Part shown: piece after piece, positions 14,857 to 22,326 of the stretch | Layout of the letters: each line of letters opens with the position of its first letter | How positions within the stretch are numbered: the stretch's first letter is position 1 | Origin: Draconibacterium orientale | Lineage (GTDB): Bacteria; Bacteroidota; Bacteroidia; Bacteroidales; UBA12170 | Assembly: GCA_020718315.1 (NCBI GenBank) | Contig: DYSK01000016.1 | Coordinates: 1 to 22,670 of the forward strand | Direction of reading: 5' to 3' | DNA length: 22,670 nt | Notes under the pieces: generated by a model | The model's input: the letters and a program-made list of their open reading frames with translations, nothing else | Databases searched by the model: none | Told to the model about the DNA's origin: nothing | Position numbers and translations under genes: made by a program

Positions 14857-16977
14857 TTAGAAAAACCGATAACGGTTGTCTTCAATTTTAGCATTCTCTT
14901 CCAGACTCTTGTAAAGGCTATAATTTACCTGCGCACTAAACCGGGTTTCCATCTGCTGTATCATGGCAGCATAATCCGTTTTTGCCTGAGCCGCTTTTAA
15001 CGATCTCAGATTTAAAACGTAAACGGCTTTTTTACCTATTAATGGGGTGCTAATACTTCCTTCTTTCTGAGCAAAAACAGTACCTACAACAAGCGGCTCC
15101 GGTCCATAAACACCAAATCCACGACTGTCGAAGGTGAGATTTGAAACATTTTCGACTTTCAGGTTAAATTCGCTTGCCAATGAATTCAAATTTCCTTTGC
15201 CTGCAGAAGCATTTAGTTTTGTCACCATTGTTTCCGCCTTTTTAAGATTTTTTACCGCTTCAGTAATGCCTGGTTTGGCTTCAGCAAGCGATTGATATCC
15301 TTCTTCGTTAATTTTGCTCAAAACGGCTACAATGTATGTATCGCCTTGATCAAACAAGTTTACGTCTTCTACTTTTGTCTTGGTATTAAAAGCCCAGATA
15401 ATGGTTTGCCTACTATCGTCCAATCCTGGAATAGAGACAGCCATAGGACTGATATGATCGCCAACACGAACAGTAAGTTTCATGGCTTCGGCTGCGCTTG
15501 TAAAGTTTGCCAAAGAGCTTGCTTTACTGGCAAATTCGCTAGCAGAATTGTAAATATCTTGATAGGTTTGGTTGCTTGGCTCAATATTTCGTTCAAGTAG
15601 GGCGACCTTCACTTTTTTAACAAGATCGCGTTTGTCGTCGATAGTGATCACATGAAACCCAAAGGCCGTTTCGACCAACACTATTTCGCCAATCTTGCCA
15701 TTCACAACGGCTTCATTAAATTCAGGAACCATTTGTCCGTCGGGAAACCAATCGTAATGACCTTTGTTTTCGACCACTCCACCATCGTTCGAAAACTTAA
15801 CTGCAAGTTCTTCGAGTTGTGTTTTGTTTTTTCGTACCAGTTGAAACAAACTGTCGGCCAAGGCGCTTGCTTGGGTTTTTGTGCGTTTCACTTCAGGAGC
15901 AGCACGCAAAGCACCAACATAGGAAATCAAAACGTGGCTTGCTTTCATTTCTTTTGGACGCATTTGCGTTTGCAAAAGACGTGCAGCATAAAATGAGTTG
16001 TTATACATATATGGAGAAACAATTGCCCCTATTTCGCCTTCAAACATAGCTAAATCGATCTGAACAGGCAATTCGCCTTGTGCATACCATTTGTCCTCGT
16101 GTTTCACGTCGGAATTGGAATGAGCAAATTTTGCTGCATCAGCAATATCGAGTCCTCTGAACTCTTGAAAGGATTCTTCAAAACGCGCACTCTGCTCTTT
16201 TCTATCTTCCTCCGATGGTTTTACATTGAAAACCACATATTGGACATTGCGTGTTTCGTCTTGTTTGAAATCTTCTTTGTTCTTTTTGTAATACGCTTCG
16301 AAATCGTTGTCGTTTACAGCAACTGTTTCGTTCGAAATAGCAGAATAGGGATATGCCACAAAGTCAACATTCGCTTGAGCAACGGCCATTTCATCCAATT
16401 TTTTGGCAAATGCTTTTGGCAAATGATAGGCTTTGGCTACAAGCGTATTGTATTTTACATTGAAATAATCTTCTTTGATTGCTTTTTCGAACTCAAACCA
16501 CTGCACTTGATTTTCGCGAGGCATTTTGTCGAGGTTTTGCAAATAATTCAAAACCAATGCTTGATTGTAACCACCTGTAGCCGGATCGGTAAAATACTGT
16601 AAAATATAGCGGTGAGGAGTCAGTCCTTGCACTTGGTCGAACAACTCGGGAGCAGTCACCGTTAAACCAATTTCGGCTATCTGCTTGTCCATAATTATTT
16701 TACGAACCATTTGATTCCAAACACTTAGTTTGATATTGAATGCTTCTTCTACTTCTACCTGATTTTTACCACTGTTTTGCTTTTGAGCCTCGAGTGTTTT
16801 TTCTACTTGTATGCTAAAGTTTTTATAGGAAATTTCTTCTCCTTCCACAACCCCAATATTGTTGGGTGTACGGGGACCACTTTTTGCAAAGTCGCCCAAA
16901 ATAAACGCGGCAAGGGCAATGGCAATGATTGCTACCAAAATCCCATAATGTTTTCTAATCTGTCCTATTGCGGCCAT
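14857..16977 (-). CDS. Membrane-anchored peptidyl-prolyl isomerase, PpiD/SurA-like
   Basis: A 706-residue periplasmic folding factor for envelope and secreted proteins. A single N-terminal anchor (about residues 12-29, hydrophobic after IRKHYG) is followed by a SurA-N-like helical chaperone region (about 40-240), a parvulin-type rotamase domain (about 345-451: KASHVLISY, LAVKFSNDGG, HYDWFPDGQMVPEFNEAV, TAFGFHVITI) and a long C-terminal region with a second, degenerate parvulin-like half (about 460-650). This is the typical Bacteroidota layout. It stands alone, with its own promoter at 17008-17015 and terminator, on the same strand as the transporter genes upstream. Confidence 0.9.
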   Translation of the reverse strand: MAAIGQIRKHYGILVAIIAIALAAFILGDFAKSGPRTPNNIGVVEGEEISYKNFSIQVEKTLEAQKQNSGKNQVEVEEAFNIKLSVWNQMVRKIIMDKQIAEIGLTVTAPELFDQVQGLTPHRYILQYFTDPATGGYNQALVLNYLQNLDKMPRENQVQWFEFEKAIKEDYFNVKYNTLVAKAYHLPKAFAKKLDEMAVAQANVDFVAYPYSAISNETVAVNDNDFEAYYKKNKEDFKQDETRNVQYVVFNVKPSEEDRKEQSARFEESFQEFRGLDIADAAKFAHSNSDVKHEDKWYAQGELPVQIDLAMFEGEIGAIVSPYMYNNSFYAARLLQTQMRPKEMKASHVLISYVGALRAAPEVKRTKTQASALADSLFQLVRKNKTQLEELAVKFSNDGGVVENKGHYDWFPDGQMVPEFNEAVVNGKIGEIVLVETAFGFHVITIDDKRDLVKKVKVALLERNIEPSNQTYQDIYNSASEFASKASSLANFTSAAEAMKLTVRVGDHISPMAVSIPGLDDSRQTIIWAFNTKTKVEDVNLFDQGDTYIVAVLSKINEEGYQSLAEAKPGITEAVKNLKKAETMVTKLNASAGKGNLNSLASEFNLKVENVSNLTFDSRGFGVYGPEPLVVGTVFAQKEGSISTPLIGKKAVYVLNLRSLKAAQAKTDYAAMIQQMETRFSAQVNYSLYKSLEENAKIEDNRYRFF

Positions 16978-17007
16978 AGTGTATTATTCTTAATTTAAAA
17001 CAAGTTG

Positions 17008-17015
17008 CAAATGTA
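17008..17015 (-). promoter_or_regulatory. -7 element of the ppiD-like gene
   Basis: Minus strand reads TACATTTG, a full match to TAnnTTTG, 30 bases before the ATG. It shows that the foldase gene is a separate unit from the transporter genes upstream. Confidence 0.55.
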
Positions 17016-17123
17016 CAATAATTGCCAAATTTAAAAATGTTTTTTTGTATTTTGTTGAATGTGTAGGCTTTCCCAATCTCCGAAGCTAAAACCGATTCTA
17101 TATAGGAAAAATAGTTTAAAGAA

Positions 17124-18182
17124 TCATTCGATGATCTGAATGTTTTCGGCCGAAATGGTACATTCCAACCTAGAGCCTTCGGCAAATTCCATTTGGAGAA
17201 ATTGCTTGTGGCTGATGTTTACTACCAAAGGCATTCCAATATCAATCAGCAATTCATAGCCTCTGAATGCGGGATAAACATCCACCAAAGTTCCCGAAAA
17301 CACATTTTCCGTATGTTCAGCTTGGCTTTCGCTTATCCTATTCAAAGAAATATCGCCACTGTGAATCATTACAGCCTGAATAGTGGCTCTCTTCGAAATC
17401 TCTTTTTTACACCTGAGTTTTATTTTTCCTTCAATTTCCAAGGTGTTTTCTTCCGTCTTCGAAACGAGGAAATAGTTTTTAACGCCAATAAAATGCGCCA
17501 CAAATTCCGACTTCGGCTGCGAAAAAACCTGCGCTTTTAATCCCTGCTGCACAATCTTCCCTTGGTTGAATATGGCAATTTTATCTGCCAACAGTATGGC
17601 TTCCTCAAAATCGTGCGTCACATGAACAATGGTTTGCCCCATTTTATGTAGCTTTCTGAGTTGGCTTCTCAGTTCTTTTTTTAATTGAATGTCGAGCGAG
17701 GCCAATGGCTCGTCGAGCAAAAGGAGCTCAGGCGAAAGAGCCAAGGTTCTGGCCAAAGCCACTCTTTGCTTTTCTCCTCCCGACAAATCGCGTGTATTGC
17801 GCTGAAGCAAATGGGCAATGTCCATCTGATTGGCCAATTCGGCCACGCGCTCTGCAATGCGCTCTTTTTTCCATCGTTTTATTTTTAAAGAATAGGCGAT
17901 GTTTTGAAACACATTCAGATGCGGAAAGAGCGCGAAATCTTGAAAAACCAAGCCTACCGATCGCTCCTGAATTCGCTTTCTGGTTATGTCTTCTCTATTC
18001 AGAAAAAGCTGACCACTATTCGGCGATAAAATTCCGGCAATAAGTTCCAACACAACCGATTTTCCGGCTCCCGACGGACCAAGCAAAACAAAATAGTCGC
18101 CTTTGTCCAATTGCAAGTTGATATCGAAAATTGAAAATTCTCCAAACGACAAATTGATATTTTTGAGTTCAAGCATGGACAT
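17124..18182 (-). CDS. wtpC: ABC transporter ATPase, tungstate/molybdate type
   Basis: A 352-residue ATP-binding subunit for an oxyanion importer. Walker A is GPSGAGKS (35-42), Q-loop VFQDFALFPHLNV, signature LSGGEKQRVALARTLA (133-148), Walker B LLLLDEP (153-159), and the H-loop His190 in HVTHDFEEA. A C-terminal TOBE-like domain (about 285-350) follows, as in ModC/WtpC/CysA proteins. The frame is open to 18209, but starts at 18182 or 18176 (MSMLELKN) fit the family best and overlap the permease gene by 14 or 8 bases, implying translational coupling. The substrate is inferred from the WtpB-like permease; sulfate or molybdate remains possible. Symbol is tentative. Confidence 0.85.
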   Translation of the reverse strand: MSMLELKNINLSFGEFSIFDINLQLDKGDYFVLLGPSGAGKSVVLELIAGILSPNSGQLFLNREDITRKRIQERSVGLVFQDFALFPHLNVFQNIAYSLKIKRWKKERIAERVAELANQMDIAHLLQRNTRDLSGGEKQRVALARTLALSPELLLLDEPLASLDIQLKKELRSQLRKLHKMGQTIVHVTHDFEEAILLADKIAIFNQGKIVQQGLKAQVFSQPKSEFVAHFIGVKNYFLVSKTEENTLEIEGKIKLRCKKEISKRATIQAVMIHSGDISLNRISESQAEHTENVFSGTLVDVYPAFRGYELLIDIGMPLVVNISHKQFLQMEFAEGSRLECTISAENIQIIE

Positions 18183-18951
18183 TTTTTCCTGACAACCAAC
18201 GTAAAACAATGAAAACCATCAGACTGATGGCTATAAAGATGAGCGCCACCGGCTGTGCATATTTCAGGCCAAAAGCGCCAAAGCGTTCAAAAATCATCAC
18301 CGGAGTGGTAAGTGGATGATAGGCAATGATCACCACGGCTCCAAACTCACTCATCCCTCGGGCAAACATCATAATCAATCCGCTCAAAATGCTTCGCCAA
18401 GCCAGCGGCAAAGAAATGCTAAAAAACATTTTGAACGAGCTGGCGCCTAAGTTCAGTGCCGCTTTTTCGAGACGGACAGGAACCGATTCAAATCCATTTC
18501 GAGCCGCATTGATCAAATAGGGCAGACTAACAAAAGCCATCGCGGTAGTAATCCCAATTGGATGTCCCACAAAGGAAAAACCCATCGAATCGGCTGCTTT
18601 TCCCAAAACGCTATCGCGCGAAACAAATCCTAAAAGGGCTATTCCGGCTGCCGAATGCGGAATAACAACAGGAATATCAATGATTCCGGAGATCAATCGT
18701 TTGAATCTAAACTCTTTTCGCGCCAGCAAATAAGCAAAAGGAATGGCACCGATGGCAAAAAACAAAGTGCCTAAAAAAGAAGCGCCCAAGGTTAAAACAA
18801 TGCTATCTGTAACTTCTTTTTCTTTTCCGGTTTCGTAAATATCCGAAAGCGGCGTATCGAGCATCATTCCGATCAATGGACCAACAATGAATAGCAGAAT
18901 AAGCCCGCTTAGAAAGGCAAAAAGTAGATTGATGTTTTTAGGTGTATTCAC
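18169..18951 (-). CDS. wtpB: ABC transporter permease, tungstate/molybdate type
   Basis: A 260-residue inner-membrane permease with about six hydrophobic segments (first at residues 9-29, last about 233-252). It has the EAA-type coupling loop EKAALNLGASSFKMFFSISLP (162-182) that docks on the ATPase. The segment ARGMSEFGAVVIIAYHP with later TTPVMIFERFG resembles WtpB of archaea more closely than sulfate CysT/CysW proteins. The start is GTG at 18951, 19 bases after the stop of the peptidase gene; no upstream in-frame ATG is available. Usually a periplasmic binding protein (WtpA) precedes such a permease, but here its place is taken by a cysteine peptidase. Symbol is tentative. Confidence 0.83.
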   Translation of the reverse strand: MNTPKNINLLFAFLSGLILLFIVGPLIGMMLDTPLSDIYETGKEKEVTDSIVLTLGASFLGTLFFAIGAIPFAYLLARKEFRFKRLISGIIDIPVVIPHSAAGIALLGFVSRDSVLGKAADSMGFSFVGHPIGITTAMAFVSLPYLINAARNGFESVPVRLEKAALNLGASSFKMFFSISLPLAWRSILSGLIMMFARGMSEFGAVVIIAYHPLTTPVMIFERFGAFGLKYAQPVALIFIAISLMVFIVLRWLSGKNVHA

Positions 18952-18970
18952 TGAACGATTTAAACTGTTT

Positions 18971-20164
18971 TTATTCGATTCCCAGCTTTGCTTTCAAATG
19001 CGCCGGAAGTGCATTTTTATGCACCCAAACATCGATGGTTTTCAACTCTACAAAAGCTTTGGAAGCAAAGAAAAACCCTTTGTAGTCGTTGCCGGCTTCG
19101 CTCCACGAATTTTTTACTTTGTAATACCGCTTTCCATTCTGATCTTCGGCAATGCCCGTAAAGAGCATTCCATGATCGTCGGTGGTTTGATAGTTGTCGA
19201 ATTGCTTTTGCCTCATTTCCTGCGTAATTGTTTTTTCAGTTATCGGATTTTCGAATTTATACAGCAAATCTTCTTTCTCTTTGGCACTCAAACTTTCCCA
19301 TTTGCCTTGCTCCAGATTGTGCAGTTCCGGCTTTTCGTCGTCGGGAACAATTGCCACACCGTTTTTCCAAGAAAATCCTTTTTCGCTTACATCGGCGCCC
19401 CAACCAACAGAATATCCATTTTCGAGCGCATGGTTTACTATTTCCATCAGCTCGTTTAAGGGAACATTGAAAATGGTGCTGCGCAACCAATTGTCCGGAA
19501 TTTCAATAACAAAGGGTTCATAAAAAGGATGATGCGTATAAGAACCAATCACCACATAATCGTCGGGATTCACTTCTAGATAGTGCGCATAAGATTTCGG
19601 ACTAAACGTTTGATCTTCCATTTCAAAAACTTCGGGAACAACACCCAGATAAGCATTCAATATCCCTTCAAATCCTTTGGGCCAAACAGGAGTCAGCTTT
19701 TTATTGTTGTTTTGAATAAGCGTATTTACATAACCCGACAAGAGCGCATCCATTTCGGCATGAACATGCTTGTTTTCATCGTAATTCAATCCGGGATAAA
19801 CCGATTCCGGCAGAATGCCGTATTTTTTTATCAGATAAAAAACATCCATCACAACGCCTCCGTTGCCAAAATTTGTTTTTCCTTGGTAACGAACAAATCG
19901 CTCTGCTTTTTCCAAATACGCTTGCCGTACTAAATACATTTCAGATAAATCGTATTCTCCTTTTCCCATGCGAAGCAGCTCGGTTTCAAAAAATGCCAAT
20001 CCGGAAAAACTCCAACAAGTGCCGGTTCGATATTGATCTTTTACAGCCGTTGTGGGCACTTCGTAAAGCATTTTGAATTGATATCCTTTTGGCTCTTCCT
20101 TTTTCTTTGCCTGAACGGAAAAAGAAAACAGAACAACAAGTATAAAACCAAGTATCCTTTTCAT
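18971..20164 (-). CDS. Exported C1 family cysteine peptidase (bleomycin hydrolase/PepC-like)
   Basis: A 397-residue papain-superfamily peptidase with an N-terminal signal peptide (hydrophobic 4-16, likely cleavage after SVQA, residue 19). The catalytic Cys50 is in TGTCWSFS, the His331 in DDHGMLFTGIA and the Asn352 in VKNSWSEAG, so the triad is intact. The layout (Cys very near the mature N-terminus, large insert before the His) matches the aminopeptidase C/bleomycin hydrolase group rather than classical papain. Those enzymes are usually cytoplasmic; here the signal peptide places it in the envelope. It lies 21 bases after panB and 19 bases before the permease, so it is probably in one operon with both. 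Substrate unknown. Confidence 0.88.
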   Translation of the reverse strand: MKRILGFILVVLFSFSVQAKKKEEPKGYQFKMLYEVPTTAVKDQYRTGTCWSFSGLAFFETELLRMGKGEYDLSEMYLVRQAYLEKAERFVRYQGKTNFGNGGVVMDVFYLIKKYGILPESVYPGLNYDENKHVHAEMDALLSGYVNTLIQNNNKKLTPVWPKGFEGILNAYLGVVPEVFEMEDQTFSPKSYAHYLEVNPDDYVVIGSYTHHPFYEPFVIEIPDNWLRSTIFNVPLNELMEIVNHALENGYSVGWGADVSEKGFSWKNGVAIVPDDEKPELHNLEQGKWESLSAKEKEDLLYKFENPITEKTITQEMRQKQFDNYQTTDDHGMLFTGIAEDQNGKRYYKVKNSWSEAGNDYKGFFFASKAFVELKTIDVWVHKNALPAHLKAKLGIE

Positions 20165-20185
20165 AAACGCTGTTTTTTTGCTTTG

Positions 20186-21007
20186 TTAATATTGCTCTCT
20201 TTCGTTGGGAAAATCGAGCGTCTTTACATCATGAATATAGGCTTTTACCGAACCTTTTATTTCTTCGCTCAAATTATGATATCGGCGCAAAAAGCGCGGA
20301 CTGAATTTTTGGGTAATTCCCAACATATCGTGCAACACCAAAACCTGCCCATCTACCTGAGAACCGGCTCCAATTCCAATGGTTGGTATTTTGATGGAAG
20401 CCGTTACTTCTTGGGCAAGTTTGGCAGGAATTTTTTCGAGTACAATCGAAAAACAACCCGCATTGGCCAGCAATTTTGCATCTTCACGCAGATGATTGGC
20501 TTCTTCGTCTTCTTTGGCGCGCACTACATAGGTGCCAAATTTATGAATCGATTGGGGCGTTAAACCCAAATGACCCATCACCGGAATTCCGGCCGACAAA
20601 ATACGATCGACCGACTCCAAAACTTCTCGGCCTCCTTCAATTTTAATGGCGTTGGCACCCGACTCTTTCATTATTTGAATGGCCGAATTGAGCGCTGCTT
20701 TCGAATTTCCCTGATAAGTTCCAAAGGGCAAATCCACCACAACCAAGGCCCGTTCAACAGCTCTCATTACCGACGAAGCATGATATATCATTTGGTCGAG
20801 CGTGATAGGAAGCGTTGTTTTATGTCCGGCCATCACGTTGGAAGCCGAATCGCCCACCAGAATTACGTCTATGCCGGCAGCATCCAACAAGGTGGCCAAA
20901 GAATAATCGTAAGCCGTTAACATGGCAATTTTTTCGCCTCGCAACTTCATCTCTTGAAGCACATGCGTAGTCACTTTCTTATAATTTGATTCTAAATATG
21001 CCGACAT
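20186..21007 (-). CDS. panB: 3-methyl-2-oxobutanoate hydroxymethyltransferase
   Basis: First committed enzyme of pantothenate/CoA synthesis: adds a hydroxymethyl group from methylene-tetrahydrofolate to 2-oxoisovalerate. The 273-residue protein carries the complete family pattern: MLTAYDYSLATLLDAAGID, ILVGDSASNV (metal Asp53), VVDLPFGTYQG (Asp92), KIEGG (near 122), PVMGHLGLTPQS, the catalytic Glu191 in VLEKIP, and IGIGAGSQVDGQVLVLHDMLG. It is the first gene of a probable minus-strand operon with the peptidase and the transporter pair, from a promoter with TAGTTTTG at 21027-21034. No other pan genes are in the window. Confidence 0.97.
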   Translation of the reverse strand: MSAYLESNYKKVTTHVLQEMKLRGEKIAMLTAYDYSLATLLDAAGIDVILVGDSASNVMAGHKTTLPITLDQMIYHASSVMRAVERALVVVDLPFGTYQGNSKAALNSAIQIMKESGANAIKIEGGREVLESVDRILSAGIPVMGHLGLTPQSIHKFGTYVVRAKEDEEANHLREDAKLLANAGCFSIVLEKIPAKLAQEVTASIKIPTIGIGAGSQVDGQVLVLHDMLGITQKFSPRFLRRYHNLSEEIKGSVKAYIHDVKTLDFPNEREQY

Positions 21008-21026
21008 AATCTTGTTTTTATTTACG

Positions 21027-21034
21027 CAAAACTA
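21027..21034 (-). promoter_or_regulatory. -7 element of panB
   Basis: Minus strand reads TAGTTTTG, a full TAnnTTTG match, 19 bases before the panB ATG. No matching -33 is seen at the expected distance. Confidence 0.5.
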
Positions 21035-21134
21035 CACTTTTCTATCTAAAGAAGTGAAAATAACCTTAAACATTATTCAGCCTATAATCTTTACTTTTGC
21101 CTTTTTTTGTGCTTTCAAAATTAAATGAAATACT

Positions 21135-21142
21135 TACATTTG
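21135..21142 (+). promoter_or_regulatory. -7 element of the Crp/Fnr regulator gene
   Basis: TACATTTG, a full TAnnTTTG match, ends 15 bases before the ATG at 21158. A TTTG at 21106-21109 is 25 bases upstream, slightly too far for a standard -33. Confidence 0.5.
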
Positions 21143-21157
21143 TAAAAAACCCTGATT

Positions 21158-21850
21158 ATGGCCAAGACTCAGTTAACCACACGTTGTATTGATTGTTTTT
21201 GCGAATCTATTGCTTTTCAATCTTTAAGTGTGTCCGAAATTGACCTATTGAACGCACATCGCGTTGAGCTTAAGTTTAACAAAGGAGAGGTAATTTGCAA
21301 ACAAGGCTCCTTTGCTACTCATTTATTGTTTGTACAAAAAGGCCTTACAAAAAGCTATTTAGAAGAAGACAGCCGAACCCAAATTATTTGTGTAAACCCG
21401 CCGGGTTGTTTTTTAGAGATTCCTTCTCTTTCGGTCGATAACGTTTTTCACTATACAGTTACAGCCCTCGAAGATGTTGAGGTTTGTTTTTTCGACCTTC
21501 AGATTATTAAACAAGTGGCCATGCAAAATGCTCTCTTTACGTGGCATCTGATGAAAATCAGTCACGAATCGCAGGTTTTAACTTACGATCGGTTTTTTAG
21601 TTTGACACAAAAACAACTGCATGGCCGAATGGCGGATATTTTGCTCTGTTTGGCCAATCGAATCTACGGCTCCTACGAATTTGTTTTGGCTTTTTCAAGA
21701 AAAGATTTGGCCGATCTCACCGCCATGTCGAACGAAAGCGCCATCCGTATCTTAAAAGATTTTAAAGACGACAATATCATCGAAACCGACGGAAAAGGAA
21801 TCAAGATTATCAATCTGGAAATGTTAAAAAAAATAAGTCGGTTTGGATAA
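21158..21850 (+). CDS. Crp/Fnr family transcriptional regulator with N-terminal Cys cluster
   Basis: A 230-residue regulator. A cyclic-nucleotide-binding beta-roll (about 20-115: FNKGEVICKQGSFATHLLFVQKGL, TVTALEDVEVCFF) leads to a dimer helix (about 118-150) and a winged helix-turn-helix (about 155-225) with FSRKDLADLTAMSNESAIRILKDF; the Glu and Arg of the NESAIR recognition helix parallel the DNA-contacting positions in FNR. The cAMP-contact RxS pattern is not evident. Cys10, Cys13 and Cys15 cluster at the N-terminus and Cys110 follows at about the spacing seen in FNR, so an iron-sulfur or thiol sensor is possible. It is divergent from panB and ends at a bidirectional terminator. Signal and targets are unknown. 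Confidence 0.88.
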   Translation: MAKTQLTTRCIDCFCESIAFQSLSVSEIDLLNAHRVELKFNKGEVICKQGSFATHLLFVQKGLTKSYLEEDSRTQIICVNPPGCFLEIPSLSVDNVFHYTVTALEDVEVCFFDLQIIKQVAMQNALFTWHLMKISHESQVLTYDRFFSLTQKQLHGRMADILLCLANRIYGSYEFVLAFSRKDLADLTAMSNESAIRILKDFKDDNIIETDGKGIKIINLEMLKKISRFG

Positions 21851-21901
21851 AAACCTACCAATTCGGTGGTAAGTATTTTCAAAACAAAATGTTTGGTCTT
21901 T

Positions 21902-21921
21902 CAGCGAGCTAAAGCTCGCTG
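21902..21921. repeat. Perfect palindrome, REP-like
   Basis: CAGCGAGC (21902-21909) and GCTCGCTG (21914-21921) pair perfectly around TAAA. It is GC-rich against an AT-rich background and followed at 21938-21953 by a partly similar CGAGCTTAGCGCG. This looks like an extragenic palindromic element rather than a terminator, as no T-run follows. Confidence 0.6.
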
Positions 21922-21967
21922 TAACAGATATGAATTCGCCCGAGCTTAGCGCGGAAACCAGCCCAAA

Positions 21968-21998
21968 AAAAGCTCTGAATATTTTACTCAGAGCTTTT
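21968..21998. terminator. Bidirectional terminator between the Crp/Fnr gene and the small Pro-rich gene
   Basis: Perfect 11-bp stem AAAAGCTCTGA (21968-21978) and TCAGAGCTTTT (21988-21998) around a 9-base loop, with A-run on the left and T-run on the right, so it can act on both converging genes. Confidence 0.85.
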
Positions 21999-22025
21999 CA
22001 TTTTCGTTTAGATTGATAATATTCC

Positions 22026-22214
22026 TTAATCTTCCTTCTTAGGAGCTGAAGGTGGAGGTGTTTCGCGCTTTGGCGGAGTAGGTGATGTGGAGCCGGCTTG
22101 CGATGCTTTTGGACTCAACAATACCATTGTTCCCAATGCGGTGAAGGCAGCATACGTTCCCATCTTTTTTAGCGCATCTTTTCTTGTGATTTGTTCTTTG
22201 TTTTTTGTCTTCAT
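22026..22214 (-). CDS. Small exported proline-rich protein, function unknown
   Basis: A 62-residue protein. A basic N-terminus (MKTKNKEQITRKDALKKMG) precedes a hydrophobic stretch (about 20-34, YAAFTALGTMVLLSP) and a possible cleavage site at SQAG (about 38-41), leaving a mature tail of only about 20 residues rich in Pro, Ser, Thr, Lys and Glu. The TRKDALKKMG region is reminiscent of a Tat signal but has Arg-Lys instead of twin Arg. I do not recognise a family. It shares the strand with the downstream-flanking secreted protein and lies between two terminator/palindrome regions, so it is probably transcribed alone. The clean frame, hydrophobic core and isolated position support a real gene. 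Confidence 0.65.
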   Translation of the reverse strand: MKTKNKEQITRKDALKKMGTYAAFTALGTMVLLSPKASQAGSTSPTPPKRETPPPSAPKKED

Positions 22215-22262
22215 CTGATTGTATTTTTATATTTTTTAATAGGAAGAAAGCTCTTTTTTTTG

Positions 22263-22314
22263 AATTCCCACGGACTTGAGTCCGTGGGAATTGATACTAT
22301 TTAGGGCTTTAGCC
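22263..22314. repeat. Two-part extragenic palindrome (REP-like)
   Basis: A 14-bp perfect inverted repeat, AATTCCCACGGACT (22263-22276) and AGTCCGTGGGAATT (22279-22292), is separated by TG. Twelve bases on comes a second small palindrome, GGCT-TT-AGCC (22305-22314). It lies in the gap between the small Pro-rich gene and the secreted-protein gene. The pairing of a CCACGGACT hairpin with a GGCTAAAGCC motif resembles repeats seen in other Bacteroidota genomes from memory; no T-run is present on the 3' side. Confidence 0.65.
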
Positions 22315-22326
22315 AAAATTTATAAC

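Noticed and set aside
16078..16602. 174-residue plus-strand open frame inside the ppiD-like gene
   Set aside because: Antisense to a clear coding region; its Phe/Ile-rich composition is what the complement of Lys/Glu-rich coding sequence yields.
18887..19459. 190-residue plus-strand open frame spanning the permease and peptidase genes
   Set aside because: It covers the junction of two well-supported minus-strand genes and shows no family pattern.
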